From contig NC_009045.1 of NCBI RefSeq assembly GCF_000209165.1, positions 310,001 through 374,000 on the forward strand: 64,000 nt of DNA, read 5' to 3'. Shown piece by piece: positions 48,725 through 60,700 of the stretch (position 1 is its first letter; every line of letters begins with the position of its first letter). The notes under the pieces were generated by a model that was given only the letters and a program-made list of their open reading frames with translations, was not told where the DNA came from and did no database searches. A program made the translations under genes and the position numbers. The stretch comes from Scheffersomyces stipitis CBS 6054. Lineage: Eukaryota; Ascomycota; Pichiomycetes; Serinales; Debaryomycetaceae.

Positions 48725-50380
48725 ATGTTAGCACCAGACAAAACCATCTATTTAGCCATAAGGGAAACCCTGGCGACAGTACTTCAAGTTACTAATCTGC
48801 CTACAAGCACCACTACTACTGTCACCCAAACCCGGGGTACGCCGCCTGGGCTGACAGAAACAGACTCCTCAACCACCGTTCGTACCTCGCCCACATTTGT
48901 GGGAAATACGCCGTCCACGGTTCTTTTCTTCATTGCTTTAGCTGTTGGTGTCTTCATTGCTTTGCTCTTCATCTTTTTCACCATCAGATACTTTGTTCGT
49001 TCCAAGTATGGACTTCATGTATATCCACTTCTGCGGAGGCATTTGATTGCCGGAGCAGCCATCACCTCCGATCGTTTCCATGACACCATGACTAACGAGG
49101 AGTTGCAGGAGCATCTCAACTATATCAGAGATCACCACTTCATCCAGACACTGTTCTTAGAAAGACGGTTCACTGGCCGTAGAAGACGTAGAAGAAGAGG
49201 CCGTTATTCGCGAATGAAAAAGTTGTCGGAAGCCGAGGTCGAGATTCTATTCCCCAAAAAGACCTACACAGATTGGTTGAATGGAGGTCAAGAACGGGAT
49301 CACGAGAAGCGAGACGGTGTTCTTCAAGAAGAAGGTAATACTGACTCGGGCAACTTAAACATCATCAACGAAGAGGACTCTTCTGATTTGCATAGCCAAA
49401 CCACTGTCAGTGATCGAGTTGCATCTAGTTCAAGAGACATGGACAACGACGACTCCATAGAGTTGCACGAATTGAAAAACGAAGCCACGAACTCTGTTTC
49501 TGCAGATGCCGAAGATGACTTGCACTTCACTTCTGGATCTTGTGCCATTTGTTTGGAAACCATCGGTGACGAAGACATTGTCAGAGGCTTGATCTGTGGG
49601 CATGTGTTCCATGCTGAGTGTCTAGATCCATGGTTGACTAAGAGAAGAGCTTGTTGTCCTATGTGCAAGCGAGATTATTTTTTCAAGAAAGAGGCAGCTG
49701 AAAGCACAGAAACGCAAACCAGTACCACAAATAACGAAACTAACAACAATGTAAATGAAAATAGCGACATCCAGAACCTGAATGAAAATACAAACAACAA
49801 TAATGACAATACGAACAATGTTGATACCAGTATTATCGATGATGATGACGACACGAGCATTGACTATGATGCCATTCGCAGCAATCCCGCATTCCGAGCT
49901 CTTCTTCAGGAATTAGTTCCCATTTCAGAAAGAGTGCGGCACATCATGAGTGACCCGTCGAACGACCACTTAGACCTTGAAGTCAGAGCACGTGCAGTGG
50001 CCAAGAAGACTTATGGTCGTTATTTCAAGGTTCTCTGGTGGAAGTTGATGGGCATCAGCAAGGAAGACCTTTTCAACTGGGCAGCTTTGACGATCTTTCA
50101 AGACTGGAGACGTGCGAACAACCAAACAGGAAATGAAGCAGAAAATGAAGCAGAAAATGAAGCACAGACTGGCTCTACTGCAGAAGGAACAGCTGACTCC
50201 AACGATGGCACCAATACAAACGACAGCAACTCCAACAATAATGGTAATAATAATGACACCCATAGCGATTCTTTGGAGTCACCAGTTGAAAACAGAGACA
50301 TGGAAGAAGTGGATCTCGGTGAAAGAGATTCGCCAGAGCTTTCTGCTGCACGCAGAGACGTGGTGGATAATCGAGTATAG
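48725..50380 (+). CDS. Transmembrane RING-H2 E3 ubiquitin ligase
   Basis: This 551-residue protein has a Thr/Ser-rich N-terminal segment (about 1-64, probably lumenal or extracellular). One membrane helix follows (about 65-90), then an Arg-rich patch (150-160). The RING-H2 finger has zinc ligands C273, C276, C291, H293, H296, C299, C311 and C314, with DPWLTKRRACCPMC as its end. The TM-RING order is that of PA-TM-RING and ATL-like E3 ligases acting at endomembranes, though no PA domain is visible. The C-terminal 230 residues are Asn/Glu/Asp-rich with a folded island (about 375-455, including RAVAKKTYGRYFKVLWWKL). I do not know the target or the orthologue. Confidence 0.82.
   Translation: MLAPDKTIYLAIRETLATVLQVTNLPTSTTTTVTQTRGTPPGLTETDSSTTVRTSPTFVGNTPSTVLFFIALAVGVFIALLFIFFTIRYFVRSKYGLHVYPLLRRHLIAGAAITSDRFHDTMTNEELQEHLNYIRDHHFIQTLFLERRFTGRRRRRRRGRYSRMKKLSEAEVEILFPKKTYTDWLNGGQERDHEKRDGVLQEEGNTDSGNLNIINEEDSSDLHSQTTVSDRVASSSRDMDNDDSIELHELKNEATNSVSADAEDDLHFTSGSCAICLETIGDEDIVRGLICGHVFHAECLDPWLTKRRACCPMCKRDYFFKKEAAESTETQTSTTNNETNNNVNENSDIQNLNENTNNNNDNTNNVDTSIIDDDDDTSIDYDAIRSNPAFRALLQELVPISERVRHIMSDPSNDHLDLEVRARAVAKKTYGRYFKVLWWKLMGISKEDLFNWAALTIFQDWRRANNQTGNEAENEAENEAQTGSTAEGTADSNDGTNTNDSNSNNNGNNNDTHSDSLESPVENRDMEEVDLGERDSPELSAARRDVVDNRV
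50130..50165 (+). repeat. Coding 12-bp tandem repeat (Asn-Glu-Ala-Glu)
   Basis: Three units of AAATGAAGCAGA encode repeated Asn-Glu-Ala-Glu in the tail of the RING protein. Confidence 0.75.
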
Positions 50381-51445
50381 ATTTGTAAAGTTATAGCAGT
50401 CTCTTGCTGTATCTCCCGACATATTTAACTATTTATTTATTTCTTATTCAATTCTTGAGCTTCTGTTTCAAAGAACCACGCGGTGCCACACAGAAACTTC
50501 TATTTCTTAATTTGATTAATTTACACCTCAATCCAGTAACCTAGAATTGATAAAATATCTGGCTGCGAAAACTAATTTCGCAGCCACACGGTAATTGTGG
50601 TTTGCACCATGAACAAATGGAAACCATCGTACTGTGACCCTAGCTTATACTATGACCCTAGTTAATAATATGACCTTTTGTGTTAAGACACTGAATATAG
50701 AGAGATACGTAATTTGAATGAACCACAAAGTGTTGACAATAATGGGCATAGAGAAGACTAACATTTTCTTGAAGTAGAACATATTACAAGAAGTTGACAA
50801 ATTTGTTGCCACGGCTAAGTTCATATTCACATAACTTACCCCTAAAATCCACTTCTACTGAAATGACAACATCTCCTATTCAATTCGCCGCATTATCATT
50901 GTTGAAGGTTGCTTAACGACACTATCTTACCATCCAATTTGAATTAGATGTAGCAAGTGTGTCTCTTCTTCATCAATTTTCATTGTAGACAAGGGACTCT
51001 TTTCACCAAATTTTTATTTCCTACCAGTACCAGTACCACCACAATCAATATTAACATTCAATTACCAGCATATACTGTATCTTTTCTCTCTTTCGTCACC
51101 GCCGACACACTTGCTTCCATCAGCTACCAATATGTATAGTCAGCCTCCTGCACTCAGACCAAGGAGCTCGCAAAAAAAAATTTTCAAGACACAAGCTACA
51201 TTAAAACAATTTTATAAGCGGATATTAGAACTAAGATCCTAAGAAGTCTTTCTCCACAAGCATCTCCCGGCAGTAACAACACCTCGGGATCCTATACAGC
51301 AACCAGCTACACGTTTCATACACGTAGACTAGTTTGAATCGCTGGACATAAAGTCTTTCTGATTCATATATTTTTCAGTTTCCTATTTAGATACTGAATT
51401 TTTCAGATTTTTCACTTAGTACAGAGAAAACCAACCGATTGCACC
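50381..51445. other. Spacer between the RING gene and TIF3
   Basis: About 1.07 kb, both neighbours on the plus strand. The right half is the TIF3 promoter and leader, which is rich in CCACCACAATC-type sequence around 51030-51060. No gene is supported. Confidence 0.5.
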
Positions 51446-52849
51446 ATGGCTCCACCTAAGAAAACTGTGAAGATGGACTTGGGCTCCTTCTTGGCCGATG
51501 ACTCGCTCGGCGGAGGTTCCTGGGCCGACGAGGAAGTAGACATGTCTTCCATTGCTGTTGCTTCTGCCAACGCTGCTCCAGCACGTGAGCTGTTTGGCTC
51601 GAGCTCTGGATTTGGCAGAGATTCCGGCTTCGGTAGAGAAGGAGGTTTCGGAGGTAGAGACGGCGGTTTCGGTGGAAGAGAAGGAGGTTTCGGTGGAAGA
51701 GAGGGAGGTTTTGACGAAAGAAGAGAGAGAAAGGAGTTCCCCATTCCTGACCAACCACCTTACCGTGCCAGAGTAGGCAATTTACCTTGGGAATTGACTG
51801 AAGATGATGTGGTCAGACATTTTGAAGACAGAATGCAAGCCGAAGATATCATCTCCGAAGTGAAGTTACCTCAAGATAGAGACACTGGTAGATTGAAGGG
51901 ATTTGCCTTTGTCACTTTCAATGAGAGAGACGCTTTGGAAGATGCTTTGCAATTGAATTTGTCCGATTTTAACGGCAGAAAGATCTTTGTCAATGTCGCT
52001 GCTCCACAGAGAGACTTCGATGGTGAGTGGAAGAGAGGTTCCGGAGTCGGAGGTGGAAGAACCGGAGAAGACGAACCGGAATTGGACTGGGGTTCGGCCA
52101 GAAACACCAGAGCATCTTTACCTCCTAGAGAAAGATCAGACAGAGGAGACAGACCCGACAGAGGAGACAGACCAGAAAGAACTCCCAGAAAAGAAGAACC
52201 AGATCTCGACTGGGGTTCGGCCAGACACTCTCAGGCTACCTTACCTCCAAGAGAAAGATCTAACCGTGACAGACCAGACAGAGCTGATAGACCAGAAAGA
52301 GTCGAAAGACCCAAAAAGGAAGAACCAGAATTGGACTGGGGCTCCGCCAGAACTACCCACGCCACTTTACCACCCAGAGAAAGATCCAATAGAGACCGTG
52401 GTGACAGACCTGAAAGAGGCGACAGACCTGAGAGAGGTGAAAGACCACAAAGAAAGCAAGAGCCCGAGTTCGACTGGGGTTCGGCCAGAAGTGGAGCTGG
52501 AGGTTTGCCTCCAAGGGAAAAGTCGTTCAGATCCGACCGTCCTAAGAAGCAAGAGCCATCCTTGGACTGGAAGAGAGGTCAAGCCTTGCCTGCTAAGACC
52601 AAAGCCAGCTCCACCGGTGGAAGCAAGCAACAGAAGAAAGACGATAAGAAGGAAGAACCAAAGCCTCAAAAGTCGTCCTTCAGCGTGTTGGCTGTTGAGG
52701 GAGATTCGGACGAAGAAGAAAAGGACGAAGAACCAGTTTCCCAGCCAACGGAGGAAGCTTCCACTGAAACTGGTTTGGAATCTGCCACAGCCAACTTGTC
52801 CGTTCAAGAAACAAAGGACAGCGAGGGCTGGGAAGTTGTTGGCAAGTAA
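51446..52849 (+). CDS. TIF3: Tif3, translation initiation factor eIF4B
   Basis: This 467-residue RNA-binding initiation factor assists eIF4A/eIF4F and binds the 40S head. The N-terminal acidic part (MAPPKKTVKMDLGSFLADD, then GGGSWADEEVDM) is diagnostic of yeast Tif3. It is followed by an RG/FG-rich stretch (about 55-90) made of GGFGGRE repeats. The RRM spans about 107-186 (RNP2 RVGNLPW, RNP1 LKGFAFVTF). Next come four repeats of about 24-30 residues with the core DWGSAR and LPPRE, then a partial unit with LDWKRGQALP; S. cerevisiae Tif3 (436 residues) has seven imperfect repeats. The C-terminus is acidic and closes EGWEVVGK. Repeats bind single-stranded RNA and the 40S subunit in the known protein. 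Confidence 0.94.
   Translation: MAPPKKTVKMDLGSFLADDSLGGGSWADEEVDMSSIAVASANAAPARELFGSSSGFGRDSGFGREGGFGGRDGGFGGREGGFGGREGGFDERRERKEFPIPDQPPYRARVGNLPWELTEDDVVRHFEDRMQAEDIISEVKLPQDRDTGRLKGFAFVTFNERDALEDALQLNLSDFNGRKIFVNVAAPQRDFDGEWKRGSGVGGGRTGEDEPELDWGSARNTRASLPPRERSDRGDRPDRGDRPERTPRKEEPDLDWGSARHSQATLPPRERSNRDRPDRADRPERVERPKKEEPELDWGSARTTHATLPPRERSNRDRGDRPERGDRPERGERPQRKQEPEFDWGSARSGAGGLPPREKSFRSDRPKKQEPSLDWKRGQALPAKTKASSTGGSKQQKKDDKKEEPKPQKSSFSVLAVEGDSDEEEKDEEPVSQPTEEASTETGLESATANLSVQETKDSEGWEVVGK
52075..52575 (+). repeat. Tandem repeats in TIF3 coding sequence
   Basis: Four in-frame repeats share E-P-x-x-DWGSAR followed by LPPRE[R/K]S, spaced by Arg/Asp/Pro-rich linkers, plus a fifth partial unit. 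Similar nucleotide wording between units points to recent amplification or conversion. Confidence 0.8.
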
Positions 52850-53411
52850 TTGCATAACATCTACTTGCATTTATCTTTCCCATTGCACTAATCATCTACT
52901 CATCATTTAGATTTCTCTAATAGAGGGAGACCTTCTTCGTAATCACCTAGACTTTGTTTGGGACGTTGCAGACTTGTATAGATATTCATCTTTCTTCGGC
53001 TATGTGTTTAATTGTATGTTGTTACGAAAGGAATGTAGAGATCTTGCCGTAGTATTTCTACGTATTATTTTCCGGTAGTCTTGCTGTATTTGTCTTTTAT
53101 TTACTTTTCATTTTGCACCCATTTAAGTGCGTCAACTGCGACTGAGCGATAAATCTACTGAGGTTATAAATGTATAGATACACCAAAATACCAAAATGAA
53201 ATGAATTTGATATTGTAGAGGTAATAATATTGCTTGCATTGGGTAAATATATTAGTTATTCCTGACTTCAAAATTTTGTACAGTTGATATTGCTGTATAT
53301 CTCTTGCACCCAAACTACTGGCAAGTTTATGTGTGGTAGCGCGACTTGAAATTTAGAATTTAATAATCTAACCAAAGAATTTTCAATATCAACTCTCTTC
53401 AGTCAGCAGCA
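52850..53411. other. Spacer between TIF3 and ROX3
   Basis: About 560 bp with the TIF3 terminator and the ROX3 promoter. A TGGTAGCGC (53334-53342) lies 70-78 bp before the ROX3 ATG. No gene is visible. Confidence 0.55.
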
Positions 53412-54180
53412 ATGGTGAACGACAACTATAATACAGCCGAGGGCATCGACAGCTATTACTTGGTGAATCTGAAACGTATGTAAAGAGCATTTACTTTTGA
53501 AGAATATGAAACTATGATAATTCAATTCTATAATGTCTTCTGAACAACTTGTACTGAAGATTAAGTATTCAAAGAATTGTGTTCTTGACCTATCACTGTC
53601 TTATTTTGTATATGTAATGAATAAGACCGAAAATAGATCCAGTTAATATTGTGTATTTCTTATTCTTAATGCCATTCCATTTATGATGTTTGTCTTATTA
53701 TAGCTTATACTAACATATATAGACAAATACAGCATTACCAGTCCGTCCCCACTCGACAACTTATTGGTTCTTTATGGACTTGAGCCTATTGCAAAATCAT
53801 TAGCTAGAACAAATGCCGATGGTTCGAAAGGAGTGAAGTTGAGAAAGTCATATAAAAATCACATTCAAGATTTGCCTGGAAAGCATCAAATAGTAGGAGG
53901 TCAGAAACCTATACCAGCAGGTTTGTTGGATCCTATGGTAGCCCAGGCTCCCGACATCATCAAAGAGTTGGATCCGGAGTTATTGAGCCGCGGGTTGAGG
54001 TTTGAGAAGACTCCCATCAACGGTATTCCTGGTTTCAATACAGCAGATCTTGCTATAAACGACCAGCATACCTTGATGAGAGGTGATGATATGTCAGAAA
54101 ACGACGAGTTTGGAGCTAGAAGAAGCAAGAGAAAGAAGAAGGCACAAAACGGCACAGATTCAAAGAGACAGCACATATGA
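53412..54180 (+). CDS. ROX3: Rox3/Med19, Mediator head subunit, one intron
   Basis: Coding exons 53412-53475 and 53723-54180 give a 173-residue protein. Exon 1 encodes MVNDNYNTAEGIDSYYLVN and two further residues, and exon 2 continues HKYSITSPSPLDNL, then LYGLEPIAKSLART and KGVKLRKSYKNHIQDLPGK. These are the hallmark blocks of fungal Med19. The C-terminal tail is basic (RRSKRKKK), as in Med19 proteins. Med19 sits in the Mediator head/middle region and helps join Mediator to RNA polymerase II; yeast rox3 mutants alter hypoxic and glucose-regulated genes. Reading exon 2 alone would start inside the conserved core, so the spliced model is needed. S. cerevisiae Rox3 is 220 residues. Confidence 0.94.
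53476..53722 (+). other. Intron of the ROX3 gene
   Basis: 247-bp intron with donor GTATGT, branch site TACTAAC at 53708-53714 and acceptor TATAG ending at 53722. The splice falls after the first base of a His codon (phase 1) and restores the HKYS reading. Confidence 0.93.
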
Positions 54181-54707
54181 GACGAGGCTGAAGAATGTAC
54201 CCATTACTATAATTGTAATAGCAGATTTTGTACAATTATAGTAGTATCTCTACTATTCTAAGGTATGAAGTGAATTCTACAAGATCTAGCTTGATACTAT
54301 GTTAAGAAGGCTTTTCATAATGATTAACGATACTTTCCTATTTCTGCCAGCATCACTGAAATACAGCTACAGCATACCTTTACTTTTCAACATACTCAAC
54401 TAAATATAGATTCAGTTGACAGACAGTTCAAACGGGATAGATATAGGACGTCGATAACTACATATTACGTTGATTAATAGTGGTTGACTTACTCGCCAAA
54501 TTATTAATAATTATAATACATAATATACAATGTGTAGTTCATCTGAATGAAATGAGATTCACTTCTATCAGTAGTATCGGTTAACTTGAGTCTCTTCAGA
54601 TCTCTCATTCCACTTTCTCTGGTCAAAAATATCATGCGGCTAACATTTGATGGCGACGTTGATACCTTGTTTTTACGAATCGTGATATTTTTTGTTTGAG
54701 TGAAGTT
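54181..54707. other. Convergent 3' spacer between ROX3 and FMP27
   Basis: About 530 bp, AT-rich, holding the two 3' ends. Nothing else is visible. Confidence 0.5.
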
Positions 54708-57700
54708 TCAATCAGTAATTGAATGGTGTAAACTCCTTATTGGATTCAATATCTTTTTCAGTTTCTTCTTTTTGACGCTTAGCTTATTCTTCAACACTCT
54801 GCCACTATGATGAAGTAACGTTCTTATGACTAACTTCTCTAACATCTTAGAAACTTCCAAGAAAGAAACCACTCTTCTTTCTATGACAAACTCGGGTATG
54901 TCGATAAGCAAGTCTTCAACATTCAATAAGCGTAAGATCCCACTATCGAGCTTTATAGATATCATTAGTGAAAGCGGGTTAACGCTAAGCGAAACAATGG
55001 AAATATACTTCTTCGATCGATCTATCATTTCCACAATTTGATCCTGCTGTTCACTATCATTGTCTGAATTAAATGACTCGGTTAATCGGGTGCTAACACG
55101 GTCCCTGTTTCTTAGATTGCTTAGATTAGCACTTCCGGAACTTTCATCCAATGCAGTATCAAGGAATGTCACACTACGTTGTTGTCCCTGTACTATATCA
55201 GGGCTATTCTCTCTTCCCTTGTCATCCAATAGACTACTAGCTGCCTTCATCTTAAGAAGTGGGCTGTCGCGTACAGTATGCTCCTCGTCTGTTCTGAAGA
55301 TGAAACTGGTCAACTTCTCTCCTGTATGCTCATCTAGTCTTATACTCAATGGTTTGGATGTGATATCCAATTTTTCGATAATCTTAATCCCACCAACAGA
55401 TCTATTCATTGTCCAGTCAACTGTCATTAAACTACCTCGAGCCGACTTTGACTCCTGTTTGCTTGACCGATCTTCATATCTATCATTCTTTTGCAATTTT
55501 CTATGGTCTTCCTCGACGTAAGGTTCTAAGAAACTTGGATACACTGCCTCAGGCAAGAGGTTGTATCCCTTGAGCATTCCAATTTCAATTCTGTTCACAT
55601 CAGAACCATTTTCATAAACAGTTCTTCTGTACTTTCCGTGAGTCAATTCAAGATCCAAAATCGGTGTTCGGTCATTTTCAAGCATATGTAATACAATCTG
55701 GTCAGCTCTGATATCCCAGAACGCCTTGGAATCATTTGAACCCTCTTGAGTATTATCACCAGTAAGAAGTGTCTTCAACATTAGATATATTTCCGCCAAC
55801 ACTTCCTCCCTTTCCAAGTTAAGAATAAGGTCATTATTTAAGTCTTCATTAGACATCCTTCCTTGTCTGAAACTATAGTTTCTATTCAAGAAATACATCA
55901 TCATGTAGTTGTTGTGCAAAGTCACCAAGCGATCATGCAATGAGCTCAAGTCCTGGAAATCGACTGAGAATTTCAATGCCTCCAAACGATTGCTTAAATT
56001 CTTGCTCATAGGCTCACTGTAGAAGAATAAGCTGAACACAATCATATACAAGGTAAAGTATTGTTCAGAGGTGGATGTTATCACTAGTTTTGGGATTTCA
56101 ACAGAAAATTTATCCACCGCACCTGTACTTCCAGATGCTATATGTCTCGTAATATCGTCACTGGCTGAATTGGGGTCATCATTCAACAGCTCCAAATCAT
56201 TGATTCTGGTCAATGTAGTTCCCAACGGCTTTGACTGTTCGTGTAAGACCATCATCAGCATATTCTCTACCAAAAGATTATCTTCTTTAGCCCATTTTCC
56301 ACTTTTGCAGACTTCAATGGCAAGCCATGGGGGCCAATTTGAAGTTGATCCATAAGTATTGTGATCTAGAATTATCTTGTCAGCCACAAGAATGTCTTTA
56401 TCTAGAACGAAAATTTCGGCATCATTAAGCATTACCCCAATACGGTTGGTAAGCTCCTTTGGATGAAGAACAAGACTTGAGCTGGCCTTATCTACCACAG
56501 ATACTAGCTTGGCTTTTATACTAGGAGCAGCAATTACCACTAATGAATCTGGATAATCATCACTTTGCAACTGAATCTGTGGTGATATAATCTCAATGAA
56601 ATAGTCTTCTGTAACACTTTCGTTGACAGAATGCTTACGAAGCAATTCATCAAATTTATGGAGCCCCCTTGGATTTTCCTCGTGTGTGTGATCTTCTGTC
56701 TTGATTTTCTCAATTAGATTTGAAATAAATGAGCGGTTATCAGATGATAAGCGATCGCTAGTATCTATCAATTCTTGCAAAGTACTAATAGCATCGTAAG
56801 ACATGAACTTTTTCAAACTCTGTAGGAGCTTCACGAAATGAATGTATCTGAGGAAACAATTTCTACTATCTAGGTTCCACTTCAAATTCATCCCCACTAG
56901 TATGAATTTATTGTGAAAGTTTTCGTTCGATTCGGTAGACAAAGAGCAAACCAGAGCCTTCCTTTTCTCAACTTTCCAGCTTCTCTTGGTATGCGATATT
57001 TCGTTGTGCAAGAATTCGATTCTGTCAGTCAAGTACTTTGTTGATTCTTTTTTTCTCTCGTTGTGCTCCACTTGTTTCTCTAACTGCCTGATTCTATCCT
57101 CAAGCACCTCAATCTGGGGCTGATAGATATTCTGAGAGTTGAGGAAGCATTCATGATTGTGTTCATTTCCAAACACCTGATACTTCCCAATATCTATATT
57201 GTCGGTCTGTGTGTCGCGATTGTATGTAAACTTCTTTGAATATAGCAAAGGGTATACATCGAATTTGCGAGCACAATTACTTAGAGATGCGTAGAAACAC
57301 TCTTTATAGTCTTCTAAATCAAACCATCGCTTGTCACCATCGAATATATTATAGCTGGACTCCTTGTCATTATATGCTTTCTCGGTGTTGTAAAGATCGT
57401 TCACAAAACCACATTGAATCACTCTCAAGTCAATTTTGGAAAGGTGTACTTCTCCAACATTGAAATTCATCTTCGATATCTTGTCGTTTCTAGCCAAACT
57501 TTCATGTACTACAATTCGGGGTTCTTTTCTCAGATGTAAGTCCACTAAAAAGTGGTCAATTTTAGCTCGTAGTCCAACGCATTGAACCAAATCTGAAGTA
57601 TCTGGGCCCATAGTTTCTTCTCGATACATATGTGTTAAAAACAACAGCTTCAAGTTGAACAAATACTTATTTGTGAAAAGATGTTGCGAAAACTTCATTG

Positions 57701-60700
57701 GTTTCTTCTTAACACCAAACATTTTTCCTTTTCTAACTGGAAGCATCAAATTACTGGCGAAAAGCGACCACCAATGGAAGAAGTGTCTAAAAGTTCCTGG
57801 TGTTAAGTGAATAGTATTGTAACTAGAATCGTTGTTTGCAACTAGTGAAATAGCCATATGGATATAATCACTTCTAAACCCCTTATAGGAGTCATGTCCC
57901 TCTGTAGTATATTTTGGATTGAAGAGTCTCAAATCGTAATGATGTCGCAGCTCTTGAGTTCTTTTACCAAGTTTGTCTTTTCTTTCTAGTAGAAATCCGA
58001 CGGTGAAATGAACCCCACCACTTAAACTGACTACGTTCTTATCGAAAACATAATGTCTGTATTCCTTTGAAGATGGAGATGAGGAAAGTTCGTCCAAATT
58101 GTAACCATGACATGAAGTAATAAATTTGTTTGAATCAGGCAAGTATATAGCCTTAGAACTATCCCTTGTCCAAGCAAGTAATGGAGCAGACAAATAATTG
58201 GGGATATAGAATGATAACTTCTCTGATGTAATATCAAAAAACTTGTTCAGATCATTATTTTCATTAATCTTCCAAACGACATTCTTACGAAAAGACAAAA
58301 CAAATCCGTTTCCCATATCAAACAAGTTATAAGGATCTCTGGAGCCTTTGAATGCGATTTCCAAGTTTTTCTTTGCCAAAAAATGGCATTTCCCATGAAG
58401 AACGAGTCTTAGTTTATCCCAGAATCCTAACTTGACAGAAGGATCCACAGGTGGTTTAGAGAACTGGTCAAAGTTCAACATGAATTGCTGAATTGCAAAT
58501 TGATACGACTGACCCCACATGAATCTTGTAGGATATTCAGAATTGAAATTGCACTCCAAATCAGTGTAGACTTTGACAGAAGATAACGATTTCTGAATTT
58601 CTACGAAGTGGTACTTCTGGTTTGCTTGAGTGATTGAATGAGGTGTCAATGGAACAATTGAGCTTCTAACATTCTCAATGGAAGTAATTAAATCCTCGGC
58701 GATCACCAAATAGCCGGTCATGGTCAAACTTGGAACTGTTTTATCTCTGCTTTGAGGAACATGCACAAGAGGGATTGGGTAGTCACGTAGATGCATTCTC
58801 AATTCCTTCAACTTCAAATTTAAATGCAGTTGAAGATTCAAAGAGTAGCGTGTATCTTTGGGAACTCCCTGTCCCATTTCATATAGAAACGAAGAGCAAT
58901 CCCTGTCGAACTTGCTGATTGTCAAATCAAATTGCTCCATCTTTACCAGCAAAAGTGGAGCTTCTAGAGGATAAGGCTGAAAGTTCTCGTGGAAGGATCT
59001 GTCTAGATTGGCTTCATTTCCATAAAGGTACTTCCTATTCAAGGATATTTCGTTTTCGAGTTTACCCTTGAATATGTTTACCTTTCGGATCCAAGACCTA
59101 GATATGTTTTGTCTCAAGTTGTACAACTTCTTAGCATAGGGCAAACCAGCTCGATCGCGAGCTTTAGTTGCAAAAAGAGAATACTGCTCTAGTCTTTTAC
59201 GTTGTTCTAACAATCCTAGTTGATAGATCATATTCAATTCGGACTCAAAGGGATCGTCTTCCATATTGAATGAGACTCTGTTAGACTTGATGTTGGTCTT
59301 GGGCAACTCTTTTACCTTCATTTCCTTAGGGTAGATTACTTCAGCCCTCTTGTTAGACTCTTCCTTTAGGCATTTTACTAGGTACTTCGCGATTTTGAAG
59401 TTTGCGCTAATATTGTCAAATAAACGGTGTGCTACAAATCCATATGGCTGGGTAAACCTTATGTTGTCTGTATCGACAGAAACCTTGTGATCTGCCAACG
59501 GATCATCAACTCGAAGTTTAAGTGAATCAACACAGACTATTCTACACCAGTTCCCTTTTGAAAAAGGAGAATCTGTCAGAGCCCTGATGAAGTGATTATC
59601 CACCACAACCATACCACTTTGTACAAGGAGGCTGGTTGTAAAAGCTTGTACTCTGAAGTTGTGATCTTCATTAAGCTTTAATATAACATCCAATGAAGAC
59701 AAATGGAATTGGAATTGGAGCAAGTCCTTTATACTACGAGTCCTTCTTGTCATTGGTGTCAATCCCACGCTTGAAAATTGTACCAAATCCTTCTTAAGTT
59801 TCGTTTTCACCATTCTAATTGGCATTATGACAAACTCTCTTAGCACATAGATTGCTCCAAGTACTGTGAACAATTTATACTTGTCATAATTGACTTTAAT
59901 ATTGTCTATGTTCACATCCAATTTCAAGTTTTTCTCCCCGCTAATATCTCTGATAGCACTCACCTTGATCTTGGTAGAGGGCATAGTGGTCAACGAATTG
60001 TATTTGTGAGGCTTCCCTTCTAATTCTGTCAATGTAGAAGTAGTTAAGTTGGAGAAACTGGCACCTAAGCTCCAATACGTAGATTTGTCAACAAAAGACG
60101 TAAGCGTTTCCAGTGAAGCAGTGCTTGACGTAGATTGATAGAACGAGTCAGAATCACCAAGGTCAGATTCATTCTTGAATAAGTTTCCAAGGGAAATGGA
60201 TATGTTGTCACATTTCATACGCAAATTCCGAAGCTTGTGTGAATCAGTCAGGTAGTCGTCTTCCAACCCGCTTCCTTCAGTGCTGTGTAATAAATCCTTA
60301 GGAATAACTACTGATCTAGAGCCCAAAATAATTGTCAAAGAAGATAAATTAAATTGTGCTTCAATGATCCAGGAGGGAAGATATTTGAATATTCTATCCT
60401 CTAATGAGGAAGTCTTTCGCGAAAGTGACATTGCTGATTTGCGAATCACGTTGTATCTGATTGTATCTATTTGGGAATTCAAGGAAAGATTGAGCACACC
60501 TATGTTCAAGTCTTGTTCTACTATTCTCGTGATATCTTTTAACACGGTATGAACTCCAAGCAAAACGTCTATGTTAGAAGCATCAGTCACAAAGTCGTTC
60601 ACATCAAGATGAGATTTCACTCGTAAGTTCTTTAAGATCTCCAAATGTAGCATAATGGATTTCATCAGAACAATTTCAGTCTTTATTGAGTCCTGATTGT

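Noticed and set aside
51987..52910. 307-codon alternative frame over TIF3
   Set aside because: It is a shadow frame of the repeat-rich eIF4B gene; the eIF4B frame has the RRM and family ends.
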